Shown one piece after another: positions 45,969 to 55,294 of a stretch of DNA of 64,000 bases. Within the stretch, counting starts at the first letter, position 1; each line of letters starts with the position of its first letter. A program made the translations under genes and the position numbers. The notes beneath the pieces are model-generated. The model saw nothing but the letters and a program-made list of their open reading frames with translations. It was not told the DNA's origin and ran no database searches. Source of the DNA: Bin87 sp963666415 (lineage in GTDB: Bacteria; Chloroflexota; Dehalococcoidia; Lucifugimonadales; UBA3495); assembly GCA_963666415.2 (NCBI GenBank), contig CAXXPD010000003.1, forward strand, positions 1,674,001 to 1,738,000, given 5' to 3'.

Positions 45969-46388
45969 TCGCTCTGGAACAAGTGCGCCAGCACCTGGAA
46001 ACCCTGGGCCTCAAGCAGGCCGTCGAAGTCCTGGACAACACCCTGGACGCCGCGGCCAGCAAGCAGCTGACCTATCCCGAGCTGCTGGCCGAACTGCTCG
46101 GCGTGGAGGTAGCCGCCCGCCGGGAACGCTACCTCACCACTCGTACCCGGCTGGCCCATCTGCCCTTTCAGCGTACCTTCGAGCAATTCGACTTCGCCTT
46201 CCAGCCCTCCATCGACGAGCGGCTGGTCAAGGAACTGGCCAACCTGGCCTTCGTCGCCGAGGCCACCAACGTCCTGCTGCTGGGACCGCCCGGCGTGGGC
46301 AAGACCCATCTGGCCATCGCCCTGGCGCTCGGGGCCATCGAGAATGGCCACGGCGCTTACTTCATCCGCGCCTACGACCTGATGGAGG

Positions 46389-47753
46389 AGTAGAGTACCG
46401 GGAGGTGGTGTAAAAGAATCGGTGTAGCCCAAAGCTAACCACCGCGTCATCCTTGATCGGAAATGCCAGACCTGAACAAGGAGAACGATGGTGGTCAAGC
46501 AAAGAATGGATCTTTTGGAATTATTACGCAAGCGTGGTATGGACGGAGACGTGGACTTTCTGCGGGAAGCACTGCGGGTCCTGGTGGACGGCATCATGGA
46601 CGCCGAGGTTTCCGCCCAGATCGGCGCTGAGCACGGCGAACGCAGCCCAGAGCGGGTCACCTACCGCAATGGCTACCGCAACCGCACCTGGGACACCCGG
46701 GTCGGCACCATGGAGTTGCATATTCCCAAGCTGCGGGAAGGCAGCTACTTCCCCAGCCTGCTGGAACCGCGGCGGCGCAGCGAGAAAGCCCTGCTGGCCG
46801 TCATCCAGCAAGCCTATGTAGAAGGCGTGTCCACCCGACGGGTGGATGATCTGATCAAGGCCCTGGGCTGCGACGGCATCTCCAGCAGCCAGGTGTCGCG
46901 CATCTGCCAGCAACTGGATGAGGTGGTGGAGAGTTTCCTGGGTCGGCCCCTGGACGGTGGTCCCTACCCCTACGTGTGGCTGGACGGCCTGACCCAGAAG
47001 GTGCGGGAGGGCGGCCGCATCGTCAACGTCTGCGTGGTGGTGGCGACGGGGGTCAATGCCGAAGGGCAGCGTGAGATCCTGGGTATGGACGTGGGGACCA
47101 GCGAGGACGGCGCCTTCTGGCTGGCCTTCCTGCGGTCGCTGACCGCTCGGGGCCTCAGCGGGGTGGAGCTGGTAACCTCCGATGCTCACCAGGGGCTGAA
47201 GAACGCCATCGCCGCGGTGTTTGCTGGGGCCAGCTGGCAACGCTGCCGCACCCACTTCATGGCCAACCTGCTCACCCGAGTGCCCAAGCGTGCCCAACCC
47301 GGCCTGGCCACCATGGTACGCACCATCTACCAGCAACTGTCTCCCGCCGAGGTCCACGGCCAATTGAGTCGAGTGGTGGAACAACTCCGGGAGCCCTTTG
47401 CCCAGGTGGCCGAGCTGCTGGCGGATGCCGCGCCGGACATCCTGGCCTTCACGGCCTTCCCAGTGGCCCACTGGCAGAAGCTGTGGTCCAACAACCCGCA
47501 GGAACGGCTGAACCGGGAGATAAGGCGCCGGACTGACGTGGTGGGCATTTTCCCCAACCGGCTATCGGCGCGGCGCCTGGTGGGCGCGGTGCTGGCCGAG
47601 CAACACGACGAATGGGCCGAAGCCCGCCGCTACCTCACCATCCCCAACGCCGCCGGCAACGAGGCACTGCCGAAGCCCAATATGCTGGACGCAGCGGCCT
47701 GATCAACATCAAAAGGGATGACGCGCTTTTACACTACTTGACGGGACACTACC
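46389..47753 (+). mobile_element. IS256-family element, copy 2
   Basis: 1365 bp inserted in istB, flanked by GATGGAGG (46381-46388 and 47754-47761). Ends AGTAGAGTACCGGGAGG and GGTAGTGTCCCGTCAAG (complement). Same family and almost the same sequence as copy 1. Confidence 0.92.
46488..47702 (+). CDS. IS256-family transposase
   Basis: 404 residues from the ATG at 46488, or 398 from the ATG of MDLLELLRKRG. DDE residues in VWLDGL, VTSDAHQGLK and NNPQERLNREI. Looks intact and almost identical to copy 1, with a handful of substitutions. Confidence 0.93.
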   Translation: MVVKQRMDLLELLRKRGMDGDVDFLREALRVLVDGIMDAEVSAQIGAEHGERSPERVTYRNGYRNRTWDTRVGTMELHIPKLREGSYFPSLLEPRRRSEKALLAVIQQAYVEGVSTRRVDDLIKALGCDGISSSQVSRICQQLDEVVESFLGRPLDGGPYPYVWLDGLTQKVREGGRIVNVCVVVATGVNAEGQREILGMDVGTSEDGAFWLAFLRSLTARGLSGVELVTSDAHQGLKNAIAAVFAGASWQRCRTHFMANLLTRVPKRAQPGLATMVRTIYQQLSPAEVHGQLSRVVEQLREPFAQVAELLADAAPDILAFTAFPVAHWQKLWSNNPQERLNREIRRRTDVVGIFPNRLSARRLVGAVLAEQHDEWAEARRYLTIPNAAGNEALPKPNMLDAAA

Positions 47754-47915
47754 GATGGAGGACCTCAGGAAGGCCAGATCCGAGCACAACCTGGACCGGC
47801 GGATGAAGGTCTACCTGGCGCCCAAGGTGCTGGTCGTGGACGAATTCGGCATCTGGCCCTACGACCGGGAGTCGGCCACCGCTTTCTTCACCCTGGTGTC
47901 GGCCCGGGCAGCCGG

Positions 47916-47934
47916 CCCTGAGCCTGCCGAAGGG
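47916..47934. repeat. REP-like palindrome inside istB
   Basis: CCCTGAGCCTGCCGAAGGG, an imperfect palindrome. It lies within a short insert that breaks the istB frame between SAR and the SIILTSNKG segment. Confidence 0.75.
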
Positions 47935-48654
47935 AACGGGGCAGCATCATCCTCACTTCCAACAAGGGCTTCGGCGAGTGGGGTGAACTGCTGGGCGACA
48001 GCGTGATCGCCTCGGCGGTGCTGGACCGGCTGCCGCACCACAGCCACGTGCTCAACATCCGCGGCGAGAGCTACCGGCTCAGGGAGAAACGCCAGGCGGG
48101 GCTATTCCCGTCGCAACACCACATCAGCGCAGCGTCGGAGGAGGCCGGCGACAACTACGCGCACTGACCGAATCGCTGAGCAAATACCAAGTGGTTCAAT
48201 TTTAAACCGTTAAAATGGCTCATTTCTAACCCGTCATTGACACAATCCGCGTTGCTGGTTCAATTCGGCGTAATCGGCCCGACACAACCCGCTCAACCCG
48301 CCGAATTCGGCGATGATGCGGGTGGCCATGTTTACCACGTTCTCGCCAGGCATCCCGGTGCGCAACAGGATGGCCAGCAACTCGGCCTGATTCAGCGCTT
48401 GCGGACCCAGCTCACGCAATCGTTCCCGGGGACGCTGGCCGTTGGGCAGCTCACGGATGGTGGGTTGGCACGTTGGCATCCGGCGCGTCGGTTCAGCCGG
48501 CTCGGTGGGAACGTGGCCATCGCCGGCCTTGCCGGTCTCGGCAGGCGGGTGTGCATCACCGGCCGTTATGCGTGCCAGTTCATCCTCGAACGCCCTTCGC
48601 GAGTCCTCTGCCGCCGGCAAATTTGCTGCCACCATCGTCCCCTCCACATATGCA

Positions 48655-48687
48655 ATCGCCGACCAGTCTAAATCGACGGTCGGCGAT
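48655..48687. other. Hairpin just upstream of radC
   Basis: ATCGCCGACC and GGTCGGCGAT, a perfect 10-bp stem around a 13-base loop, in the 5' region of radC. No T-run; function unknown. Confidence 0.5.
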
Positions 48688-48740
48688 GATGCTACGGGGA
48701 AGTGTCACCAGGTTGTGGTAACCACGTATTATCTGGCGGG

Positions 48741-50387
48741 TTAATCAAAGCGGAACTTGGAGAACGTTGCTTCCTCTTTCGTAATGAACTCCAGCAGGGC
48801 CGGCCGACCGTTGGCGTTTGCTTCCATGGCCCGTTGCATGGCGGGTTTTATTTCTTCCGGCGTGTGAATCTGCTCCGCGTACGCGCCCAACGCCAGCGCG
48901 ACCTGGTAGAAATCTCCACTCAATTCCTTGATGTTGTAGCGTTCGACCGCTGTGGGAATCCGGCTATCGGGATAAATCGCCATCGTCGAGTTGTTCATCA
49001 CCACGGTTGTGATGGGGATACCGGCTCGAACGGCGGTCTCCACGTCGAGGCCGACCATGCCGAATGCTGCGTCTCCCATGAAGTTGATCACCATTTTCTC
49101 CGGGGCCGCCATCTTGGCGCCCATCGCCAAACCAAGGCTGTAACCCAACTGGGTGGACTTGCCCCATCCGATAAAGCTGCGCGGCGCTCTGGCTTCCCAG
49201 AACGGCGACACCTGCTCACGCGGGCTGCCCGACTCGTGGGTAACGATGGTGTTGTCGAGGTCTACTGTGTGCATAATGTCCCACACCACCCGGTACGGGT
49301 TGAGGGGCACTTCGTTGCTGGTGAGTCGGGGCAGCCATTCGGCCATCCACGCCTCGCGGGCTGCGCTGATGTCGTCGGCCAATTCCTGATTGGCGGCTCG
49401 GGGCTGCACACCCTGAGCCTTCAACGCGTCGATGAACTGTCGCAGCGCCAGTTTGGCATCCGCCAGGATGGGGTATTGTGACCGGTAGTCTTTGTTGATG
49501 TCATCCTCTCCGTTGGTGAGGTGGATGAGCGTTTTTCCGGCGGGGATTGGTACCGTGAAACTGCTCTTGGTGAAGCTGACACCGACTCCAAACACTACGT
49601 CGGCGTTGTTCAGGAACCGGTGCACCTGCCCGGTCTGACTGGAGCCGCCGATGCCCAGGGACAAGGGGTGGTTCTCGGGGAACGCGCTCTTTCCTTCCAG
49701 CGTGGTCATCACCGGAATCTGCAAGTATTCCGCCAGCTCCATCAGTTCGTCGGTCGCCTCGGCGTACATCACGCCCTGGCCGGCCATAATTACCGGACGC
49801 TGGGCCGACAGCAACCCGCGCACGGCGTTGGCGATGGCCTCCGGGTCGGCGGCGGTTCGCATGGGAACCGGGGGAATGTAGTCGAATTCTTCTTCACTAA
49901 TTTCATCGGACGCCAGGTCTTGGGGGATTTCCAGCAACACCGGGCCCGGTTTGCCAGAGCGCAACTTGGTGAACGCCTGGCGCATCAGTTCTGGCACTCG
50001 ATTGGCGTAGTTGATGTGGGCGCCCCACTTGGTAATCGACTCGTAGGCTCGCACCGGATGGAAGTTCGGTTCCACGCCAATGCGATTGCGCGCCACACCG
50101 GCGGGCAGGAAGAGAATTGGCACGGAGTCCGCGTAGGCTTGGGCCACACCGCCGAAAGCATTTTCGGCGCCAGGGCCGTTTTGCGCCAGGAATATACCCG
50201 TCTTCTTGCCGTTGTTGACGCGTGTAAATCCGTCGGCCATGTGCACGCCGGTCCGCTCCTGCCGGCAAACCACCGGCCGGATGCCGGCGATGGCGGCAGC
50301 CTCAATCAATGGGTTGGAGGGCATCACGGCGATCCACTCCACACCCTCAATTTTCATCACATTGGCAATTGCTGTAACTCCGTCCAC
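48741..50387 (-). CDS. Thiamine-diphosphate-dependent enzyme (acetolactate-synthase-like)
   Basis: 548 residues in the usual three-domain layout. Catalytic Glu in CRQERTGVHMADGF; central domain QGVMYAEATDEL; ThDP site GDAAFGM followed by MNNSTMAIY. It resembles benzoylformate decarboxylase/ALS-like proteins; the reaction cannot be told. GTG start with GGAGGA upstream. An alpha/beta hydrolase gene lies just upstream in the same direction. Confidence 0.87.
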   Translation of the reverse strand: MDGVTAIANVMKIEGVEWIAVMPSNPLIEAAAIAGIRPVVCRQERTGVHMADGFTRVNNGKKTGIFLAQNGPGAENAFGGVAQAYADSVPILFLPAGVARNRIGVEPNFHPVRAYESITKWGAHINYANRVPELMRQAFTKLRSGKPGPVLLEIPQDLASDEISEEEFDYIPPVPMRTAADPEAIANAVRGLLSAQRPVIMAGQGVMYAEATDELMELAEYLQIPVMTTLEGKSAFPENHPLSLGIGGSSQTGQVHRFLNNADVVFGVGVSFTKSSFTVPIPAGKTLIHLTNGEDDINKDYRSQYPILADAKLALRQFIDALKAQGVQPRAANQELADDISAAREAWMAEWLPRLTSNEVPLNPYRVVWDIMHTVDLDNTIVTHESGSPREQVSPFWEARAPRSFIGWGKSTQLGYSLGLAMGAKMAAPEKMVINFMGDAAFGMVGLDVETAVRAGIPITTVVMNNSTMAIYPDSRIPTAVERYNIKELSGDFYQVALALGAYAEQIHTPEEIKPAMQRAMEANANGRPALLEFITKEEATFSKFRFD

Positions 50388-50455
50388 GATATATGTCCTC
50401 CAATCAGCGTTGGTAAATTTTGTTGTCTCGGTAAAGGTTGTCGTCGCTGGTGTAC

Positions 50456-51169
50456 TTACGCAATCTCGGCGAGAAACACGTCGATTGCTGCATTCACTTC
50501 GTCCGGTTTTTCAACCATTGGGAAGTGTCCGGCATCTTTCATCTTGATCAAACGCGAACCGGGAACCGAGCGCTGGATTTCCGCCTCGTACTCGCCGGTG
50601 GCCAGCGGGTCGTCAACGCCCTGAATCAGCAGCAGCGGTACTTTGAGAGCGTGAATCCGGTCGCGCACGTCAAAGCGGTCGATGACAACCAGGTCGCGGT
50701 ATTGCGCCAACGGGCCGACTTCACGGTGCCGCTGCAACAGTTGGGCGCGGAGGTTTGGCTCGATGAAGTGCATTATGCCGTCCATCATCCCCAGCCATTT
50801 TTCGTGAACCGCAGAGTCCGCGGCGGCATCCAGTCGGAACTGCAAATCTTCAGGCCGCCTCTGCTTGGGCCGCATCGCGATGGTCATCAGCGCTAGCCCT
50901 TTCACCTCATCCGGGTAGTCCAGCGCGTATTGCAACGCCACGCACGCGCCAAGAGTGAAACCGCTGAGCACCAAATTTTTGGTCATCCCTTGACCGTGCA
51001 ACCAACCGCGCAGCCAGTCGGTGTACCGTTCCACACTGCTGCAGGACGTGCCATGAGGGTGGCCCGGCAGGTTGGGAGCGAGGCTGCCCGGGTAATGGGA
51101 CAACTGATTGACGTAAGAATCCGCGCAGCCGCCGGCGCCCGGCCCATGCAAAAATACCAATTGGTTCAT
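50456..51169 (-). CDS. Alpha/beta hydrolase with a GxTxG nucleophile motif
   Basis: 237 residues with the cap-and-core fold (QLVFLHGPGAGGC, LIQGVDDPLATG with the Asp and DAGHFPMVEKPDEV with the His). The nucleophile elbow reads LSGFTLGAC: Thr72 (codon ACT) replaces the usual Ser. Thr nucleophiles are rare in this fold, so activity is uncertain. Possibly transcribed with the ThDP enzyme, which starts 69 bp downstream. Confidence 0.82.
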   Translation of the reverse strand: MNQLVFLHGPGAGGCADSYVNQLSHYPGSLAPNLPGHPHGTSCSSVERYTDWLRGWLHGQGMTKNLVLSGFTLGACVALQYALDYPDEVKGLALMTIAMRPKQRRPEDLQFRLDAAADSAVHEKWLGMMDGIMHFIEPNLRAQLLQRHREVGPLAQYRDLVVIDRFDVRDRIHALKVPLLLIQGVDDPLATGEYEAEIQRSVPGSRLIKMKDAGHFPMVEKPDEVNAAIDVFLAEIA

Positions 51170-51301
51170 AAAGTCGTTACTCGCATCGCCGCCCCCAGCG
51201 CGGGGAGCCGCCCCAACGTTTAGGTTGAGAGAGTTGAAGCAGGGTCGGTTGCCGGCATTCTAGGGGTAGCCACCCGCTCGGTCAAGGAGAACCCGTGTCT
51301 C

Positions 51302-52733
51302 GTAACAGTTCAGAGTAGAGGGGAAACGAGCAGCTGACGGCAGGCGGCGAGAGGATTTAGACCTTGGGCGCGCCAGGTGCCGAAGATGGATGCCAGCGTC
51401 ATCTTGCTCTCGGTGCCCTGCTCCGAGCGGGTGCCGCCGCTGATCTTGCGGCTGATGACCAGATGGCGCAGGCTGCGTTCGGCGGCGTTGTTGTCTGAAG
51501 GCACGTCCGGTTCGGCCACGAAGACGAAGAGTTCCTTGATGTGGCGCTCGATGCGTCGGCACAGCTTGGCCTGGGTTGCCGACGGGTCGTGCCGGAAAGG
51601 CTGGCCGAGGGCCAGCAGTTGTCGTTCCAGGGCCAGTTGGGCGGTGCGCCGCCGCTTGGCCTGGGGATGAGTGCAGGCTTTGGCCCGGTCGTAAATCCCG
51701 TGGACGGCGTCGGCCCACCTGGCCAGTGGCGCAGCATCGGGGTAGAGGGTGCGCAGGTCGTGGATGTCCCGCAGCAGGTGGGCCCAGCACCGCTGCTTGG
51801 GGCCGTCATAATGGTGGTAGGCGGCGTAGAAATCGCTGACCAATACTCCGGAGAAAGCATCGCTCAGCGCCTCGTCCACGACTGTTTTGCCCCGACCCCG
51901 CCGCAGGAAGTAGCGTTCGGTGGGGGTGCTGAAAGTCCACACGTAGCCGTTGGCCCCGCTCTGACGCCAGCCGGTTTCGTCGGCGTGGACCACTGGGCTG
52001 GCGCGGATGCGGTCCAGGATCGCCGCCACTGCCGGTTGGGCCCGCTGCGCCGTGCGATGGATGGCGCTCACGATGGCCCCCACGCTGAGGCGCAACTGAT
52101 GCACGGTGTCCAGATACCACTGGACGCTGCGGATGGGCAGCCGCCCCTCTTCCCGCAGCGTGGCGATCAGGCTGAGCAGGTTGACGCCGAGGCGCTGCTG
52201 ACCCAAGACCACGCCGCCCAGTTCCGCCGGAGGTGTGCAGCGCCGTCGGCAGGCCGGGCAAGTCCGAGCAATGTAGACGTGCTCGGTGACTTGCGCGGGA
52301 ACCACCGGCAGCTCGATGACCTCCCGAGTGCGCTGGATCCAGCCGCCGGACCGGTGGGCGCCGCAATCGGGACAGTTCTCCATCACGTGCTCCACCCGGT
52401 GGGTCGGTGTCATGCGCGGGCGGGCGAAGCCGTGGCGTCGCTGCTTGCGGGGCCCCGGCTGCGCTGGGGGCTTCCGGCCCGATTTCGCCTTGAGGCCGGG
52501 CATTCGGAGCGGGCCGCCCGGTTTCGCCTGGCCTTCCAGTTCGGCAATCCGCCGCTGCAACCGCTCAATCACCGCCTGTAACTCGGCGATGATGGCAATG
52601 AGGACAGCGCGGTCGACGGTGGTCAGGTCCACTTCAGTATCCATGCCCTGTATATGACATAACCACCGCCACCCGTGCCAGCGTTCGGCAACCCGCCTTC
52701 GGCCAATTCACCTCACCAAGTCTGAACTGTTAC
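51302..52733 (-). mobile_element. IS66-family element, copy 3
   Basis: 1432 bp, with the same ends as copy 2. Exact 8-bp duplication CGTGTCTC at 51294-51301 and 52734-52741. The right duplication includes part of the stop codon of the neighbouring oxidase gene. Confidence 0.94.
51310..52644 (-). CDS. IS66-family transposase
   Basis: 444 residues. Same zinc-binding and DDE motifs as copy 2 and nearly the same sequence; only a few codons differ. Intact, so it could act on both copies and on the MITE. Confidence 0.93.
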   Translation of the reverse strand: MDTEVDLTTVDRAVLIAIIAELQAVIERLQRRIAELEGQAKPGGPLRMPGLKAKSGRKPPAQPGPRKQRRHGFARPRMTPTHRVEHVMENCPDCGAHRSGGWIQRTREVIELPVVPAQVTEHVYIARTCPACRRRCTPPAELGGVVLGQQRLGVNLLSLIATLREEGRLPIRSVQWYLDTVHQLRLSVGAIVSAIHRTAQRAQPAVAAILDRIRASPVVHADETGWRQSGANGYVWTFSTPTERYFLRRGRGKTVVDEALSDAFSGVLVSDFYAAYHHYDGPKQRCWAHLLRDIHDLRTLYPDAAPLARWADAVHGIYDRAKACTHPQAKRRRTAQLALERQLLALGQPFRHDPSATQAKLCRRIERHIKELFVFVAEPDVPSDNNAAERSLRHLVISRKISGGTRSEQGTESKMTLASIFGTWRAQGLNPLAACRQLLVSPLL

Positions 52734-52739
52734 CGTGTC

Positions 52740-53177
52740 TCAGCTACCAGACCAGCTGGCTACCCGTTCCGGCGTAATCTTGATCACTGGATTGCCAGTC
52801 AATTCCATCCGCCGATACTGAGGATATTTCTCTCGCAGCGACGCTATGGCGCTCTCAGACTCGTCGGTCCCCTCAATCAACTCAGCTCTTCCGGTCACCA
52901 ACAAATACCAGAGTTGAGCCCAGTCATCGTCATAATGGTCCAGCACCAGCGACACCTGGGGATTGGCGAGGATATTGCGCACTCGACGCAAACCGGTCAG
53001 CGAGGCGCGCTTAGGTTTGGCGTCCAGCACGGAGTAGATGCAGCCACCGTCATACACAAAGCAAACCGGAATCACGTGCGGCCTCCCGGCGGAATCGGCC
53101 GTCGCCATCCGTGCGATGGGTGTGCCGGCCAACCGGCTGATTTGCTCAACAGAAAACTGAACCACGGCGCCCCTCAA
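52740..53177 (-). CDS. PPOX-class (pyridoxamine-oxidase-like) split-barrel protein
   Basis: 145 residues with the split-barrel flavin/F420-binding pattern: PIARMATADSAGRPHVIPVCFVYDGG and LWYLLVTGRAELIEG. Closest to the F420-binding PPOX families that accompany LLM enzymes. Its TGA stop is formed right at the IS66 copy 3 target duplication, leaving the protein unchanged. Overlaps nnr by 4 bp. Confidence 0.85.
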   Translation of the reverse strand: MRGAVVQFSVEQISRLAGTPIARMATADSAGRPHVIPVCFVYDGGCIYSVLDAKPKRASLTGLRRVRNILANPQVSLVLDHYDDDWAQLWYLLVTGRAELIEGTDESESAIASLREKYPQYRRMELTGNPVIKITPERVASWSGS

Positions 53178-54766
53178 CGCGCTCGCCGGCCTTTCATTGA
53201 TTTCATGACCGACGGCAACCGTTCCAGCAGGTCGCTCGCCACAACGCCGGCATCGCCCATCACGCGGCGCATATCCGCCGCCGCCGCACCGTGGAGGTAA
53301 CCGCCGAGCGCCGCGGCATCGTAAGGCGCAACACCCTGTGCGAGCAGTCCGCCAATGATGCCGGTGAGCACGTCCCCGGTGCCGCCGGCGGCCAACGCCG
53401 GGTTGGCAAAGGGCAGTAGCCTCTGCCGGCCGTCGGCCGCGGCCACAATGCTGTGGGCGCCTTTGAGTAGAACCGTTTGCTGCCAGCGTCGCGCCGCATC
53501 GCCGGCTACGGTCGTGCGATCCGATTGCACGCCAGAAGTTGGGAGACCGGTGAGCGTTGCCATCTCGCCGGGATGCGGCGTCAAAACGGCCGGCGCGCGC
53601 AACCTGGCTGCCCAGTCTGCGCAGCGCGACAGGTTGTTGAGCCCATCGGCGTCAATGATCACTGGCAAACTCGGACCGGTATCGGCGTCCAGCAACAGGC
53701 GTTCCATCAGCTGAGTTGTGCCGGGCGACCATCCCATGCCGCAACCGATGGCTAACGCGGAATAAACGGGCAGCCGTTGACGCAGTTCATCCGCCGCCGT
53801 CCAGTCGATGCGTCCGTCGGCATCCTCAGGTAACGGGAGGTGAATGGTCTCCGTCAGCTTCACCGCCGCCAGCCGGTACACCGATTCCGGAGCCGCCAGC
53901 GTCACCAACCCAGCGCCGGCCCGGTGCGCTCCCTGTGCCGCCAGAAACGCCGCTCCCACAAAGTTCCGGGAGCCGGCGACGATGAGCAGGTGCCCGAAGG
54001 TTCCCTTGTGCGAGTTGAGGGGTCGACCGGGTAACAAACGGGTCGCCGCGGTATCCGTAAACCATTCGTGCTTAAGGTTCGCATCGGGCAGGACGTTGGC
54101 GGGCAGTCCGATGTCCAGGATAGTGATGCGTCCGGCAAACCCAGCGCCGGGAAAGTTCGCGATGCCGACCTTGGGACAGCACAGCGCCAGCGTTTCGTCG
54201 GCCTGAATCGTTGCTTCGTCTGCATCCCCGGTATCCGGGTTCACCCCCGTCGGCAGATCCAGCGCAACCGTCTCAAATCGGCCGCCAACCCTTCGCGCGT
54301 TGACCCGACGGGTTACGGATTCGATCACTCCGGCCAATGGCCGGTACGCGCCAGCTCCCAGGATCGCATCTACGACCACATCGCATCGCCGCAGCAGCGC
54401 GTCAAGCTGCTGCATGTCCCCGTCCGCCGCAGCATCGATTATCCGGACGTCATACGCCAGGACAGATACCATTTTAGCATCGGTGTCGGGACGCCCCCTT
54501 ACCACGTAGCAGCAAACTTGTGCGCCCCATCGTCTCAGGTGCCGGGCCACGACGAGTCCATCGGCGCCGTTGTTGCCGGGACCAACCAGGATGACCACGT
54601 TCTTGCTGGCAGCGCCGCCCAACCGTTGGCGAACCTGTCGAGCGCAAGCCAATCCGGCGTTCTCCATCAGCGTGTCGGTACTGACACCGCTCCGCTCCGA
54701 TGCTGCTTCAAGAGCCTGCATCTCAGCTACTGACACCACATATGTAAGGTCAAACGGCGCAATCAT
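53174..54766 (-). CDS. nnr: Bifunctional NAD(P)H-hydrate epimerase / dehydratase
   Basis: 530 residues from the ATG at 54766; upstream sequence belongs to acpS in another frame. N-terminal epimerase domain with GPGNNGADGLVVARHL and LDLPTGVNPDTG; C-terminal ADP/ATP-dependent dehydratase domain with PLNSHKGTFGHLLIVAGS, TPHPGEMATLTG and NPALAAGGTGDVLTGIIGGLLAQG. Repairs damaged NAD(P)HX. Lies 38 bp after acpS, a common pairing. Confidence 0.92.
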   Translation of the reverse strand: MIAPFDLTYVVSVAEMQALEAASERSGVSTDTLMENAGLACARQVRQRLGGAASKNVVILVGPGNNGADGLVVARHLRRWGAQVCCYVVRGRPDTDAKMVSVLAYDVRIIDAAADGDMQQLDALLRRCDVVVDAILGAGAYRPLAGVIESVTRRVNARRVGGRFETVALDLPTGVNPDTGDADEATIQADETLALCCPKVGIANFPGAGFAGRITILDIGLPANVLPDANLKHEWFTDTAATRLLPGRPLNSHKGTFGHLLIVAGSRNFVGAAFLAAQGAHRAGAGLVTLAAPESVYRLAAVKLTETIHLPLPEDADGRIDWTAADELRQRLPVYSALAIGCGMGWSPGTTQLMERLLLDADTGPSLPVIIDADGLNNLSRCADWAARLRAPAVLTPHPGEMATLTGLPTSGVQSDRTTVAGDAARRWQQTVLLKGAHSIVAAADGRQRLLPFANPALAAGGTGDVLTGIIGGLLAQGVAPYDAAALGGYLHGAAAADMRRVMGDAGVVASDLLERLPSVMKSMKGRRAR

Positions 54767-54804
54767 TTTGTTGGAAACAGCGGCGTGCAGCACTGCGAAA
54801 ACCG

Positions 54805-55239
54805 TCAGGCGGCCTGCGGCGCGGTCGGGTCTCCCCACAGCGTAACCGCGCCGGCCGCCAGCGACTCGGTGGTGTCGGGGCGGTTGGCAACTGCGAACGC
54901 CATCGCGAACCCCCTGGAGTGGGACAAGCTGATGCCGATTTCCGTCACACCAAGCCGTTCGGCGCGACGACGTGCGCGGCCGTGAAGGCGGGGACTGGGG
55001 GCGCCGCTCGGGGCCCTGACTACCTCCACATCGCGCCAACCGACGCCGCGGAATCCGATGCCCAACGATTTCATCACTGCTTCTTTGGCGGCGAACCGCG
55101 CCGCCAGATTCTGGGCACGTCCCCGACAGTACGCGATCTCGTCAGGCGTGAAAACCCGGCGCAAAAAACGATCCCCGTAGCGCTCCAGTACACCGGCCAC
55201 CCGGTCAATCTCGATCAGGTCGACACCGGTGCTAAGCAT
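54805..55239 (-). CDS. acpS: Holo-[acyl-carrier-protein] synthase
   Basis: 144 residues. MLSTGVDLIEIDRV at the start with the metal-binding Asp, and ARFAAKEAVMKSLG with the Glu. Attaches 4'-phosphopantetheine to acyl carrier protein. The last ~25 residues after SLSHSRGFAMAFAVA are a non-conserved tail. A 16-bp tandem repeat lies immediately before its start codon. Confidence 0.93.
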   Translation of the reverse strand: MLSTGVDLIEIDRVAGVLERYGDRFLRRVFTPDEIAYCRGRAQNLAARFAAKEAVMKSLGIGFRGVGWRDVEVVRAPSGAPSPRLHGRARRRAERLGVTEIGISLSHSRGFAMAFAVANRPDTTESLAAGAVTLWGDPTAPQAA

Positions 55240-55256
55240 TACGTTTACCTGACGCC

Positions 55257-55288
55257 ATGGACACCTGACTTAATGGACACCTGACGAA
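55257..55288 (-). repeat. 16-bp tandem repeat before acpS
   Basis: Two units, ATGGACACCTGACTTA and ATGGACACCTGACGAA (plus strand), with partial copies on both sides (ACCTGACGCC before, ATGG after). On the acpS strand each unit contains TCAGGTGTCCAT, and the last copy supplies the sequence just upstream of the start. Confidence 0.85.
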
Positions 55289-55294
55289 ATGGGA

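Larger units (their letters stand above)
45965..48167 (+). pseudogene. istB: istB ATPase, split by IS256 and a REP-like insert
   Basis: The first part (45965-46388) has Walker A GPPGVGKTHLAIALA. After the IS256, it continues MEDLRKARSEHNLDRRMKVYLAPKVLVVDEFG (Walker B) to about 47,905. A REP-like insert then shifts the frame, and the normal end ILTSNKGFGEWGELL to the stop near 48,167 is in another frame. IstB is the AAA+ partner of IstA; it is lost here. Confidence 0.88.
44615..48242 (+). mobile_element. IS21-family element carrying an IS256
   Basis: Ends TGTTATTCACGGGTT and the complement TGTCAATGACGGGTT, followed by inner repeats with GAGCCA. A 4-bp duplication CAAT at 44611-44614 and 48243-48246. 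Contains istA and istB, both broken. Without the IS256 and its duplication it would be about 2.26 kb. Confidence 0.9.
44142..48647 (-). pseudogene. radC: radC (JAMM DNA-repair-like protein), disrupted
   Basis: The N-terminal part (48647-48243) carries the helix-hairpin-helix region PRERLRELGPQALNQAELLAILLRTG and ends at the IS21 insertion. The C-terminal part resumes LSDAKACQVIAALELGRRV at 44610. It has a single-base frameshift near 44,338, then IVAHNHPSGDPMPSPEDVS, the JAMM zinc motif, to 44142. The lost reading frame is thus both split by a nested IS and frameshifted. The ~90-residue N-terminal extension is not part of the usual family. Confidence 0.9.
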
